From positions 1-14,903 of the forward strand of contig CBDUWP010000038.1 of NCBI GenBank assembly GCA_965370955.1: DNA of 14,903 bases, written 5' to 3'. The position numbers and the translations under genes were made by a program. The notes beneath the pieces were generated by a model. The model saw nothing but the letters and a program-made list of their open reading frames with translations. It had not been told where the DNA came from and searched no databases. The stretch is from CBDUWP01 sp965370955 (GTDB taxonomy: Bacteria > Planctomycetota > Phycisphaerae > Sedimentisphaerales > Anaerobacaceae). Positions within the stretch are counted from its first letter, which is position 1. Each line of letters begins with the position of its first letter. Shown piece after piece: positions 7,243-14,835 of this stretch.

Positions 7243-7797
7243 ATGTCAAATCAGCCACGGGTGGCTAAAGTTTTAGTATTACTTTTAGTTTCCATGACCA
7301 TTGGAGCTATAGTTTTGATGTCCTTAGGCAATAATCCCCCGTCAGCCGGCGCGTTTTGTTTATCTAGTTATTACCATCTCGGCGGCGTTAACGAAGCCAT
7401 ATTATCACGCACCTCCCAACAGGGCGGCCGCTGGAGCAAAATCGAGATAGTTTACAGCAACAGTAAAGCCGGCAACATCAAACAGTTAGCCTCATTAGAC
7501 GGCCTATCGCAGGATCGTCTCAATTGTCACTTTGTGATTTGTAATGGCCTTGGCGGTTTTGACGGCCAGATCCAAACCACCGAAAGATGGCAAAAGCAAT
7601 GGTCATTAGTCCCTGAAGGCAATTGGCATAATCAAGGCCAGACCATCAAGATTTGCATCATATCCAACGGCACAGACACTTGGCCGACCGATTTCCAACA
7701 GAGACGTTCACAGGAACTCATCGAGAAACTTTGCAAAAAGTTTGAGATTGACATCAACAACATCATTTATCCCGCCAACCCTCGCGCTATGCAGTAA
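7243..7797 (+). CDS. Membrane-anchored amidase_2/PGRP-fold protein lacking catalytic residues
   Basis: The protein aligns by eye with N-acetylmuramoyl-L-alanine amidases of the T7-lysozyme/PGRP fold. IEIVYSNSKAGN stands at the place of the usual IVIHHSAT-type strand, CHFVICNGLGG at YHFVI(D)N, and GQTIKICIISN at GIGICLVGN. A helix and the closing strand IYPANPRAMQ stand where GHRD normally lies. The first zinc histidine is Val, the catalytic Tyr before HF is Cys, the HRD histidine is absent, and the protein ends before the third ligand. It is therefore predicted to be inactive, perhaps a peptidoglycan binder. One membrane helix (KVLVLLLVSMTIGAIVLM) anchors it. The start at 7243 is preferred for AGGGA eight bases upstream. 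An in-frame ATG at 7162 would add 27 residues and a second membrane helix. It ends in three consecutive in-frame stops. The pterin synthase gene follows after 45 bases, probably cotranscribed. Confidence 0.7.
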   Translation: MSNQPRVAKVLVLLLVSMTIGAIVLMSLGNNPPSAGAFCLSSYYHLGGVNEAILSRTSQQGGRWSKIEIVYSNSKAGNIKQLASLDGLSQDRLNCHFVICNGLGGFDGQIQTTERWQKQWSLVPEGNWHNQGQTIKICIISNGTDTWPTDFQQRRSQELIEKLCKKFEIDINNIIYPANPRAMQ

Positions 7798-7842
7798 TAG
7801 TAGTTGCTTGCCTTTGGACTGTTTAGTTTGTAAAATACTCTG

Positions 7843-8226
7843 ATGTTTTCCGTAATAGTTGAAACCAGTTTTGTTGCAAGCCACAGTGTTATCGGCGTAG
7901 ATGGCGCCGCTGAACCTCTTCACAGCCATAGCTGGCAAGTCACGGCGGAACTGTCCAGCCCAAACCTCGATAACAATAACATGGTCATTGATTTTATCGA
8001 ACTAAAAGCCATGCTCTCTGATATCTATAAGCCCTTGCGTGATACCAACCTTAATTTGACTGCCCAATTCGCTCAAATGTCTCCAACAGCTGAACTGTTA
8101 GCTAAATATATTTATCAGCAATTATCCCTTCGGTTACAGGCGGCAGGCGATAGCAAAATCGTTCTAAACCATATTATCGTTGCTGAAGCCCCAAAATGCT
8201 GGGCAAAATACAGTCAATCGCCATAA
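7843..8226 (+). CDS. 6-pyruvoyl-tetrahydropterin synthase/QueD family protein (COG0720), PTPS-III-like motif
   Basis: This 127-residue protein has the compact T-fold of the PTPS/QueD family, which act on dihydroneopterin triphosphate in the cytoplasm. The three zinc histidines are present: His14 (FVASHSV) and His27/His29 (LHSHSW). The strand-helix VIDFIELKAML and the closing VAEAPKCW, with its substrate-anchoring Glu, also fit. The QueD catalytic cysteine (CxxxHGH) is replaced by Ala23, and Glu24 gives ExxHSH. That resembles the ExxHGH motif described for PTPS-III enzymes, which make 6-hydroxymethyl-dihydropterin for folate synthesis in place of FolB. The name queD is therefore withheld; a folate role is inference. 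No clear Shine-Dalgarno precedes the ATG, and translation may be coupled to the upstream gene. No other queuosine or folate gene is in the window. Confidence 0.85.
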   Translation: MFSVIVETSFVASHSVIGVDGAAEPLHSHSWQVTAELSSPNLDNNNMVIDFIELKAMLSDIYKPLRDTNLNLTAQFAQMSPTAELLAKYIYQQLSLRLQAAGDSKIVLNHIIVAEAPKCWAKYSQSP

Positions 8227-8344
8227 ACAGCCAAAAGTCATTATAGAAGCCGCCCGTTTTTGACGAAATTAGGATTGAGCGTTCTTTTTTGCGATATTTT
8301 TTTTTATTTGCGTAGTTTTTTAGAGAAATAGCTCAAAATTGTAA

Positions 8345-8350
8345 TATAAT
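8345..8350 (+). promoter_or_regulatory. -10 box of the McsA-like gene
   Basis: A perfect TATAAT stands 37 bases before the ATG at 8388. The best -35 match is TTTAGA (8319-8324), with a 20-base spacer that is longer than usual. An independent promoter for this gene is likely but not certain. Confidence 0.45.
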
Positions 8351-8387
8351 TAGTGAACAAAAGCCGCTATTGAAGGGTATTATTTTT

Positions 8388-8885
8388 ATGCTTTGTCAAA
8401 ACTGTAAACAAAATCAGGCAACCATTCATTTGACCGAGATTGTTTCTGGCCATCGCAAAGAGACTCATTTATGTGAATCTTGCGCTGCCGTTAGCGGTGT
8501 TACAGTTAAGAGCCAATTATCCATCAACGAGCTGTTAAGCGGCATATTAGCCTCTAAGCCGAGTGATCAAGAGCTTGCCGGCCTAGTTGGCTCAAAAGAT
8601 GCTTGTGCAAAATGTGGTTTCACTCCCGATTCTCTCAAGGACAGCAATCTTTTGGGTTGCCCCGGCGATTATGAGAAATTCGAGAAAGTTTTGGATCCTA
8701 TCATCAAGCGAGCCCAAAATGGCCAAGCCACCCATAAGGGCAAGATTCCGTCTCGGACTCCTGAAGAGGATCAAAAACACATTGAGAAGATCAATTTACA
8801 GATTCAGCTGGAAAAGGCCGTCAAGGTTGAAAATTACGAGTTAGCCGCCAAATTGCGTGACCAGATCACTGATCTTCAGGGTTAG
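8388..8885 (+). CDS. mcsA: McsA-like zinc protein with UVR (UvrB/UvrC) motif
   Basis: This 165-residue protein matches McsA, the zinc-binding activator of the protein arginine kinase McsB in Gram-positive stress control. The N-terminus MLCQNCKQNQATIHLTEI is typical. CxxC pairs lie at Cys3/6, Cys29/32 and Cys73/76. In the GCxxCYxxF motif the second cysteine is Asp (GCPGDYEKF, Cys91/Asp94), so the fourth zinc half-site is incomplete. The C-terminal 40 residues (LEKAVKVENYELAAKLRDQI) form a UVR helical hairpin. The ATG at 8388 is preferred over a TTG 18 bases upstream because it gives the family N-terminus and has AAGGG ten bases before it. mcsB is not seen in the window, so the partner is unknown and the symbol is assigned by similarity only. 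Confidence 0.85.
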   Translation: MLCQNCKQNQATIHLTEIVSGHRKETHLCESCAAVSGVTVKSQLSINELLSGILASKPSDQELAGLVGSKDACAKCGFTPDSLKDSNLLGCPGDYEKFEKVLDPIIKRAQNGQATHKGKIPSRTPEEDQKHIEKINLQIQLEKAVKVENYELAAKLRDQITDLQG

Positions 8886-8932
8886 CACTTCCAGCAGCAA
8901 TTTGTTCGTCCTTAGCAATTTATTTTTCCTTC

Positions 8933-8974
8933 GTAATACTACATCCGTAAGGGCGTAGTGGTTTACTTATTTTT
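8933..8974 (+). terminator. Hairpin with GTAA tetraloop and T-rich tail after the McsA-like gene
   Basis: GTAA pairs with TTAC (8933-8936 with 8963-8966) and ACTAC with GTAGT (8938-8942 with 8955-8959). TCC pairs with GGG (8944-8946 with 8951-8953) around the GNRA-type loop GTAA. The tail TTATTTTT follows directly. It lies about 50 bases past the stop codon and is a plausible intrinsic terminator with internal mismatches. Confidence 0.45.
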
Positions 8975-9034
8975 AGCATTTCTGTAAAAACCATCATTTT
9001 TGCCATTTAAAAACACCATGTACGCCCATTTTTC

Positions 9035-9074
9035 CGCAAACATCGACTTTTGCCAAAAAAAAGTTGTTTTTGCG
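9035..9074. other. A/T-rich two-part hairpin in the intergenic region
   Basis: CGCAAA (9035-9040) pairs with TTTGCG (9069-9074), and inside it GACTTTT (9045-9051) pairs with AAAAGTT (9059-9065, one G-T pair). There is no T tract on either side in either direction, so it does not look like a terminator. Its role is unknown. Confidence 0.35.
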
Positions 9075-9084
9075 AAAATTCTAC

Positions 9085-9119
9085 TTGAATTGTTAAGCTG
9101 TATGACATATACAGTATAT
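9085..9119 (+). promoter_or_regulatory. Candidate lyase promoter with a palindromic -10 region
   Basis: TTGAAT (9085-9090) and TATACA (9108-9113) are separated by 17 bases, a reasonable housekeeping pair. The -10 lies inside the perfect palindrome ATATACAGTATAT (9107-9119), which could bind a regulator. Transcription from here would give a leader of almost 290 bases before the lyase ATG. Confidence 0.35.
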
Positions 9120-9393
9120 AGCGTGGCAAGTTTTACCGCTTGTATCAGTATTATCGACAAGGAGTTTGGGGCCAAAGATTTGTATAACTGTGGTAATCAA
9201 TTCATTCGTTACAATCTTACTCGTTACACCCCCCTCTTACATTCGCGCAATTTAACACCCCTAGCCTATTTTAAGCACAATTTTGATCAAACGCAGATTA
9301 GTCAGATTTAGCTCAATCGGTATTTATCTGCTTAATATTATCGAAATTTGACGGTGGTATGTATGTCATCGTAGAAGTTTTTAGTTTGTTTTT

Positions 9394-9399
9394 AGGAGG
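9394..9399 (+). promoter_or_regulatory. Perfect ribosome binding site of the lyase gene
   Basis: AGGAGG lies seven bases before the ATG at 9407. It is the strongest Shine-Dalgarno sequence in the window. It fixes the start at 9407, 48 bases inside the longest open frame, and suggests high translation. Confidence 0.85.
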
Positions 9400-9406
9400 A
9401 CAAATT

Positions 9407-12400
9407 ATGTCTAGAAGAATTGTTTTTTGGGGTTTGCTATCGCTCTTTCTGGCAGGGCTTTCACTGCCGGCATTGGGCGCCCATCCGTTTGTGATTGTTA
9501 CGGACGACATGTATAGCGATCTGCGGGCTAAAAGCACTAGCCAACCATGGTCGACCATGAAATCTAATGCTCTCAGCCGTGCATCTGTAAATCTCAGTAC
9601 AACAGAGCAGAACATTGATACAATCACCAATGTTGTCGGCGCGTCAGCTTTAGCCTACATTCTCGATCCCGACAATAAAGACGATTACATCCAAAACATC
9701 AAGGACGGTATTTATGCTTTGGAGTATAATGAAGATCAGGGCGATTTCACAGCCAGCATTTGGCCATGGGTTAGTAACTGGTCTAGACAAATTCCTCCCG
9801 GAAACGCAGCCTTTAACTGTATCCTCGCATTGGATATCATTTATGACGAGCTAACATCTAGCGAAGTAAATACACTTGAAGATAAAATTGATGACGTTGT
9901 CGGCCGTATTACTTGGGCGGCATGGCCAATGAACAGAGCAGGCATCAATGGCCTATGGGAATTATACAATAATAACATAAGCAACTTCAATTCTCGCAAG
10001 AGCGATTACGATGATGCGTTGTATAATTATTTAAGTGATGACGGCGTATTCAAAGAGGGTCCCGGTTATGCTTGGGCTCGCATGGGTCAGACTGAAATCG
10101 CCAAGACCCATTTTTTAGATATTTGTGAATTTACTAACCGCGGCTCATATTACACTGACCAGAAGGTTATCAATCTTTATGAGTGGATGTTTGGGTCAGC
10201 CATTAACAACAGATTCTACCTCAATGTTTTTGGCGACACCGAGTCTTATCTCCAGAGACGTTCCCGTAAATCAGCCGCGATTTTCCGCGCCGGCAAATTC
10301 AGCAAAAAGGCAGCTTCTTATGCTAAGTGGATTAACAGTGGTGCAGGTTCAGATGGCTTCCTTTTGAATTATGTCCTTTGCGACGAAGCTTTGCCAGCAG
10401 AGAAAGTAGGTTCCAGCCGTATATTTGAAGATGGCGGTGCATTTTTCAGGGACTCTAATTGGGGTTCAACTCTGGCATTGCAGGGTTCTTTATGGAATTT
10501 CAAGGATGCTTTGACAGATAATGCAGACCACCCACATACAGAGACCAATGCCATTCAGTTAAACGGTTTTCGTGAATTGTTGATTACTAACTCCGGCTAC
10601 AATGGCCATGGTAATGATCAAGGCGGTTGCGGAACTAAATGCACTTGGGATTGGCTTCACAATAAGGCCGAAGCCAGTTCAGGCGTAATGATCAACAATG
10701 CCAATCACGACAGAAAAGACGGTAATGGCATGGAGATGGAGTGGAGTTTCACTTCTGATTCTTTTGACAGCGCTTGCGGAGATTCCGGTAACGCTTTCAG
10801 TGAAGGTAAGAACTGGCGTCAGTTGATACAGGTTCATAATCAAGATGACAAAAGAGGCTATTGGGTTCTCTTTGACCAGTTCCACGCCAACAACAGCAGT
10901 CATCAAGCTAACATTGTTCTTCATCCTTACACATCAGCTACTCCCACCAATGATGGCGGCACAAAGAAGGAATTGATTTGGACAATTCAGGAGCATCGCG
11001 GCGAGAACACCTATCTGAATATTTTCATGGTGACAGAGCCCGCATCGATTTCGTTTAGTGATAGTATTTTAGCATCTCGTCAAAGCGGTCGGTCTTTAGT
11101 TGGCAAATACAGTAAAGCCACTTACGATACAGACGGCAGCGGCGATGCCACAATTGCTACGGTTCTTTTCCCTTGGGACAGTACCACCTACGAACCGGAC
11201 ATAACCCGCATCAGCACCTCCGGTCACGACGGCGCCAAGATTGATCACGGCGACAATGTGATTGATTATGTTTTTGAAGGCACCATGGGCAATACATTCA
11301 CTTATGGCAACGTTCAGTATCGCGGCGTAGGCTCCATGTGGCGAGAGGTTAATGGCCAAAACACTTTTTACTACATCACCAAAGGTTACCGGTTCTATTA
11401 TAATTACAACGACTACAAGGTTGGCTTCTATTCTACCAATAACGCAGTCACTGTTCACATTCGTGAAACATCAGGTGCTATCAGTAGTGTCAACGGCGCT
11501 AACATAATATTTTACTATCCAAACCTGCTAGGGGTTTCAGTTGATGACGCCCCCTATAGCGGCACAGTCAATGGTGACGGTTCTGTTACGATTTCCGTTT
11601 CAGCCGGCGCTCATACAATTGAGTTCGTTACAGATACAGATACCATATCTCCTGCCTCCAGTTCTGATGATGCCGAAGAGAATCTTGCTAACGGCCACAT
11701 AACGCTAACCAGTGGCGATTATGAAATGGTAATGGACAATAGTGTAAAGCAGGCCATAGGCATTCGTTTCCCTGACCTTGCCGTACCTCAAGGGACCAAG
11801 ATTCAAAATGCTATGATCCAGTTTACCTCTGACCGCTTAAGCAGCGGCGACACTCTCTTAGTTTTCGAAGGCCACGACACTGATGATGCTGGTACATTTA
11901 GTTCTTCTAACCATAACATATCTTCTCGCAACAAGACCTCTGCTTCGGTTGACTGGGATGTACCAATATGGTTAACTGGTTCTCGTGGTACTGCTCAAAA
12001 GACTCCCGACCTTTCCTCTATAGCTCAGGAAGTCATTGATCGCAGCGGTTGGAACAATGACAATGCCATAGTTTTTATTATTACAGGCGAAGGCCTTCGA
12101 GGTGCCAGAAGCTATGATAAATATGGTGGTAGTTCTAAGGCGGATTTATATGTTGAATTTTCTACCCACACTCAGGATAAGATTGTTGTAGCTGGCAGTG
12201 ATGATTCCGAAGAGGCCAACAGTAATAACTGGGCATGGAATGGCAGTACTGGCCTTGAATTAGGTGAAGATGATGGCGATAACGTATTAAATGTTTGCGG
12301 CATGAGATTTCAGAATTTAAATATTCCACAGGGCGCAACTATTGCCAGTGCTTATATTCAGTTTGAGGCAAAGGGCTCCTATAGCAATACATGCAATTTG

Positions 12401-12703
12401 GATATTTACGCTCAGGACATCGATGATGCCCCTGCATTCGTTGACGCTTACTACAACATCACGAACCGAACAGCAACGACAGCCTCAGTATCATGGGCTC
12501 CCCCAAGCTGGACAGATGGTGATCGTGGTTCAGCTCAGAAGACGCCAAACATCAAGTCTGTTATTCAAGAGATAGTAGATCGCGGCGGCTGGGATCCGGG
12601 TAATGATCTTGTCATCATCATCGATGGTGACGGCAGACGTGAAGCAGATGCTTATGAAAGCACCAGTGGCACAGCTCCTGTATTATTCGTGGAATGGTAT
12701 TAG
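9407..12703 (+). CDS. Secreted heparinase II/III-like polysaccharide lyase with two C-terminal beta-sandwich modules
   Basis: This 1098-residue exported protein probably cleaves an acidic polysaccharide by beta-elimination. The signal peptide is MSRRIVFWGLLSLFLAGL and onward, with cleavage likely after Gly24. Residues about 25-330 look like the helical toroid of heparinase/alginate-lyase families: HPFVIVTDDMYSDLRAK at the start, YNNNISN (187-193) near the expected Asn/His site, and DGVFKEGPGY with the candidate catalytic Tyr221. Residues about 355-740 form the beta-sandwich heparinase II/III domain, with HPHTETN (375-381) holding a candidate catalytic or metal-binding His. Two homologous modules of about 170 residues follow, probably carbohydrate-binding. 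No membrane anchor, dockerin or sorting signal is visible at the C-terminus, so it should be released to the periplasm or outside. The exact PL family and substrate cannot be set from sequence reading. The gene ends with two tandem TAG codons and a hairpin. Confidence 0.82.
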   Translation: MSRRIVFWGLLSLFLAGLSLPALGAHPFVIVTDDMYSDLRAKSTSQPWSTMKSNALSRASVNLSTTEQNIDTITNVVGASALAYILDPDNKDDYIQNIKDGIYALEYNEDQGDFTASIWPWVSNWSRQIPPGNAAFNCILALDIIYDELTSSEVNTLEDKIDDVVGRITWAAWPMNRAGINGLWELYNNNISNFNSRKSDYDDALYNYLSDDGVFKEGPGYAWARMGQTEIAKTHFLDICEFTNRGSYYTDQKVINLYEWMFGSAINNRFYLNVFGDTESYLQRRSRKSAAIFRAGKFSKKAASYAKWINSGAGSDGFLLNYVLCDEALPAEKVGSSRIFEDGGAFFRDSNWGSTLALQGSLWNFKDALTDNADHPHTETNAIQLNGFRELLITNSGYNGHGNDQGGCGTKCTWDWLHNKAEASSGVMINNANHDRKDGNGMEMEWSFTSDSFDSACGDSGNAFSEGKNWRQLIQVHNQDDKRGYWVLFDQFHANNSSHQANIVLHPYTSATPTNDGGTKKELIWTIQEHRGENTYLNIFMVTEPASISFSDSILASRQSGRSLVGKYSKATYDTDGSGDATIATVLFPWDSTTYEPDITRISTSGHDGAKIDHGDNVIDYVFEGTMGNTFTYGNVQYRGVGSMWREVNGQNTFYYITKGYRFYYNYNDYKVGFYSTNNAVTVHIRETSGAISSVNGANIIFYYPNLLGVSVDDAPYSGTVNGDGSVTISVSAGAHTIEFVTDTDTISPASSSDDAEENLANGHITLTSGDYEMVMDNSVKQAIGIRFPDLAVPQGTKIQNAMIQFTSDRLSSGDTLLVFEGHDTDDAGTFSSSNHNISSRNKTSASVDWDVPIWLTGSRGTAQKTPDLSSIAQEVIDRSGWNNDNAIVFIITGEGLRGARSYDKYGGSSKADLYVEFSTHTQDKIVVAGSDDSEEANSNNWAWNGSTGLELGEDDGDNVLNVCGMRFQNLNIPQGATIASAYIQFEAKGSYSNTCNLDIYAQDIDDAPAFVDAYYNITNRTATTASVSWAPPSWTDGDRGSAQKTPNIKSVIQEIVDRGGWDPGNDLVIIIDGDGRREADAYESTSGTAPVLFVEWY
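11663..12700 (+). repeat. Tandem protein module in the lyase C-terminus
   Basis: Two copies with a period of 178 residues start at residues 753 and 931. They share SDDAEE/SDDSEE, GIRFPDLAVPQGTKI/GMRFQNLNIPQGATI, GTAQKTPDLSSIAQEVIDR/GSAQKTPNIKSVIQEIVDR and a hydrophobic strand before the end. They are diverged at the DNA level, so the duplication is old. They resemble CBM96/DNRLRE-type beta-sandwich modules; a carbohydrate-binding role is inferred. Confidence 0.75.
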
Positions 12704-12757
12704 TAGTTACACGAGCTTTAGTTTTATTTACTTAAGTAGCATTGTGTAGTTTTATAT

Positions 12758-12787
12758 CAGGCAGCCGTGATTTTTCGCGGCCGCCTG
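12758..12787 (+). terminator. GC-rich hairpin after the lyase gene
   Basis: CAGGCAGCCGTG (12758-12769) pairs with CGCGGCCGCCTG (12776-12787). One A-C mismatch and one G-U pair occur, and the loop is ATTTTT. The tail TTATTAAAT is only modestly T-rich. The hairpin lies 55 bases past the lyase stop and is the likely transcript end. Confidence 0.65.
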
Positions 12788-12809
12788 TTATTAAATCGTT
12801 CCCGCCATG

Positions 12810-12842
12810 ACTTTATCTTATTTGCTGCTAAGATAGAGTTTT
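12810..12842 (+). terminator. Second hairpin before typA
   Basis: ACTTTATCTTA (12810-12820) pairs with TAAGATAGAGT (12829-12839, one G-U pair) around an eight-base loop. Four T residues end the element. It may act as a back-up terminator isolating typA from lyase read-through. Confidence 0.4.
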
Positions 12843-12869
12843 AATCCCGGAATAATTTATATAGCTTTT

Positions 12870-12899
12870 TTTCCACACATTGGTATAATTAGGGGTTTA
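12870..12899 (+). promoter_or_regulatory. Extended -10 promoter of typA
   Basis: TGGTATAAT (12891-12899) is a perfect extended -10 element (TGnTATAAT). TTTCCA (12870-12875) at an 18-base spacing is a fair -35. Transcription would begin near 12906, giving a leader of about 65 bases before the GTG at 12970. Confidence 0.65.
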
Positions 12900-12969
12900 G
12901 GTTGATTTGGCTTTTAATTCCTAAAGCCCTTTTCAATCGTTTTATCAATTAAACATACTTGAGGTATCA

Positions 12970-14835
12970 GTGAAGATAGAACCAGATATGATCAGAAATG
13001 TAGCGATTATTGCCCACGTTGACCACGGCAAAACTTCGCTGGTTGACAAGATGCTTTATCAGTCCGGCATGTTTCGTAATGCGGAGTTGGACAAGCTCGC
13101 TGGCGGCCAGCATGGCTTAATCATGGACACAGATCCTCTTGAGCGTGAGCGTGGCATTACGATTCTCAGTAAGAATTGTGCCATTTGGTATGAAGCCGCC
13201 GATGGCAAGACTTACAAGATAAATATTATCGACACACCCGGCCACAGTGATTTTGGCGGTGAAGTCGAGCGTGTATTGAAGATGGCCGATGGCGTAATGC
13301 TTTTGGTCGATGCTTTTGAGGGTCCGATGCCTCAGACTCGATTTGTTTTGACTAAGGCATTGGAGCATAATTTAAAACCGATTATCGTCATCAACAAAGT
13401 TGACCGTCCTGACTGCCGTCCTCATGACGTTGTCGACGAAGTTTTTGACTTGCTTGTCCAGTTGAATGCCAGTGACGATGCGTTGGATTTCCCCATCATT
13501 TTCGCTTCCGCCAAAGAAGGCTGGGCGACAGAGGATCTCGACCGCCCCAACGACGATGTCAAGCCGATACTCGAATCCATAGTCACTCACATTCCCGCAC
13601 CTGCCGCCAAACCTAACGAGCCGTTACAGATGTTGGTAACAAGTTTAGAATACTCTAATTACGTTGGCCAGATAACGATTGGCCGTGTTTTCAGCGGCAG
13701 CGTATCTCAAGCCCAAAACGTCACAGTCATTGATCGCGATCAGACCCACACTCAGCAAAAGATATCTCAGTTGTATGAGTTTTCCGGTCTTGGCAAGCAG
13801 GAGGCTGATATAATATATGCTGGTGACATTTGCGCGATTGCCGGCCTAAGTTCGATCGACATTGGCGACACGATAGCCTGTTCCGAAAAGCCGTCAGCAC
13901 TTCCTACGATAACGATTGACGAGCCGACTATTCACATGACTTTCATGATAAACAATGGTCCATTTGTTGGTAAAGACGGCAAATTTGTGACAGCGATGCA
14001 GGTTGGTCAGCGTCTTGAGAAGGAGCTTCAGCACAATGTTGCATTGAAGGTTTCCCCTGGCGCGACAGGCCGTAGCTTTGAGGTTTCCGGTCGCGGTTTG
14101 ATGCACTTGGGCATTTTGCTTGAGAACATGCGTCGCGAGGGTTTTGAGTTATGCGTTGGCAAACCCAAGGTAATTTACCATACAGTTGACGGCAAGAAGC
14201 AGGAGCCGTTTGAGTTATTAACGATTGATTGTCCCCCTGTTTGTCAGGGTTCGGTTATGAGTCTTTTAACGAGTCGCCGCGGCGAGGTTATTAAGATGGA
14301 GAATAAGAGTGGCGTTGAGAATTTCATTCACATAGAGTTCAGTATTCCTTCTCGCGGTTTGTTTGGCATGCACTCTAAGATGTTGACAGCCACACAGGGT
14401 CGTGCGATCATGCACCACAGTTTTGATGAATATAAACCAGCTACTGGCGTCATTCCTCATCGTCAAGCCGGCGTAATGATCAACACTGTATCCGGCACAG
14501 TGACAGCCTATGCTTTGGACAATCTTTATAATCGCGGCAATTTTTTTGTATCTCCCGGCGACGTTGTTTATGAGGGTCAGATTGTTGGCGAGCATTGTAA
14601 GGACAAGGACATACCGGTCAATGTCACTCGCAACAAGCAGTTGACTAACATGCGATCTTCTGGCCGCGACGACACAGCCCGTATTAAGCCAGCGATTGAG
14701 ATGAGTTTAGAATCTTCATTGGAATATATAGAGGATGACGAGTTGGTCGAGATATGTCCTAGTTCGATTCGTTTGCGTAAGATTTTTTTGAAGGAGGTTG
14801 ACCGTAAGCGTTCTGATCGTCAGCGTGGTAAGTAA
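12970..14835 (+). CDS. typA: Translational GTPase TypA/BipA
   Basis: This is a complete ribosome-associated GTPase of 621 residues, near the usual family length. All five G motifs are present: AHVDHGKTS (15-23), ERERGITI, DTPGH (88-92), NKVD (142-145) and SAK (180-182). Domain II follows from about residue 210. Domains related to EF-G III and V carry the family signature GRGLMHLGILLENMRREGF, and the TypA-specific C-terminal domain ends in CPSSIRLRKIFL. TypA binds the 70S ribosome near the factor site and aids 50S assembly and growth under cold or other stress; no substrate beyond GTP is known. The GTG start is chosen because GAGGT lies just before it. An ATG six codons later is a weaker alternative. 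Transcription probably comes from the gene's own extended -10 promoter. No clear terminator is visible in the last 68 bases of the window. Confidence 0.97.
   Translation: MKIEPDMIRNVAIIAHVDHGKTSLVDKMLYQSGMFRNAELDKLAGGQHGLIMDTDPLERERGITILSKNCAIWYEAADGKTYKINIIDTPGHSDFGGEVERVLKMADGVMLLVDAFEGPMPQTRFVLTKALEHNLKPIIVINKVDRPDCRPHDVVDEVFDLLVQLNASDDALDFPIIFASAKEGWATEDLDRPNDDVKPILESIVTHIPAPAAKPNEPLQMLVTSLEYSNYVGQITIGRVFSGSVSQAQNVTVIDRDQTHTQQKISQLYEFSGLGKQEADIIYAGDICAIAGLSSIDIGDTIACSEKPSALPTITIDEPTIHMTFMINNGPFVGKDGKFVTAMQVGQRLEKELQHNVALKVSPGATGRSFEVSGRGLMHLGILLENMRREGFELCVGKPKVIYHTVDGKKQEPFELLTIDCPPVCQGSVMSLLTSRRGEVIKMENKSGVENFIHIEFSIPSRGLFGMHSKMLTATQGRAIMHHSFDEYKPATGVIPHRQAGVMINTVSGTVTAYALDNLYNRGNFFVSPGDVVYEGQIVGEHCKDKDIPVNVTRNKQLTNMRSSGRDDTARIKPAIEMSLESSLEYIEDDELVEICPSSIRLRKIFLKEVDRKRSDRQRGK

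Larger units (their letters stand above)
8886..9406. other. Long gene-poor intergenic stretch
   Basis: These 521 bases hold no convincing gene. Open frames here use TTG starts, have odd composition and lack ribosome binding sites. The stretch does contain a likely terminator for the preceding gene, a second A/T-rich hairpin, a candidate promoter overlapping a palindrome, and the start region of the lyase. The heptamer CGTTACA occurs twice (9207-9213 and 9222-9228). Nothing matching a known riboswitch or tRNA was seen. Confidence 0.6.

Noticed and set aside
7795..7803. Three in-frame stop codons (TAATAGTAG) read as a recoding signal
   Set aside because: No coding sequence continues in frame after them; tandem stops are a common safety arrangement and also end the lyase gene (TAGTAG).
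8227..8320. T-rich stretch after the pterin gene as an intrinsic terminator
   Set aside because: Long T runs are present, but no stem of useful length immediately precedes them.
9097..9116. LexA/SOS-box-like sequence CTG...CAG
   Set aside because: The spacer between CTG and CAG is 11 bases rather than the 10 of the proteobacterial box, and no DNA-repair gene follows. The AT palindrome explains the resemblance.
9000..9311. 103-codon open frame in the long intergenic region
   Set aside because: It starts with TTG, has no ribosome binding site, spans a hairpin and the palindrome, and shows no recognisable family motif.
13117..14595. Several minus-strand open frames inside typA
   Set aside because: They are antisense shadows of a strongly conserved GTPase gene and show no family resemblance.
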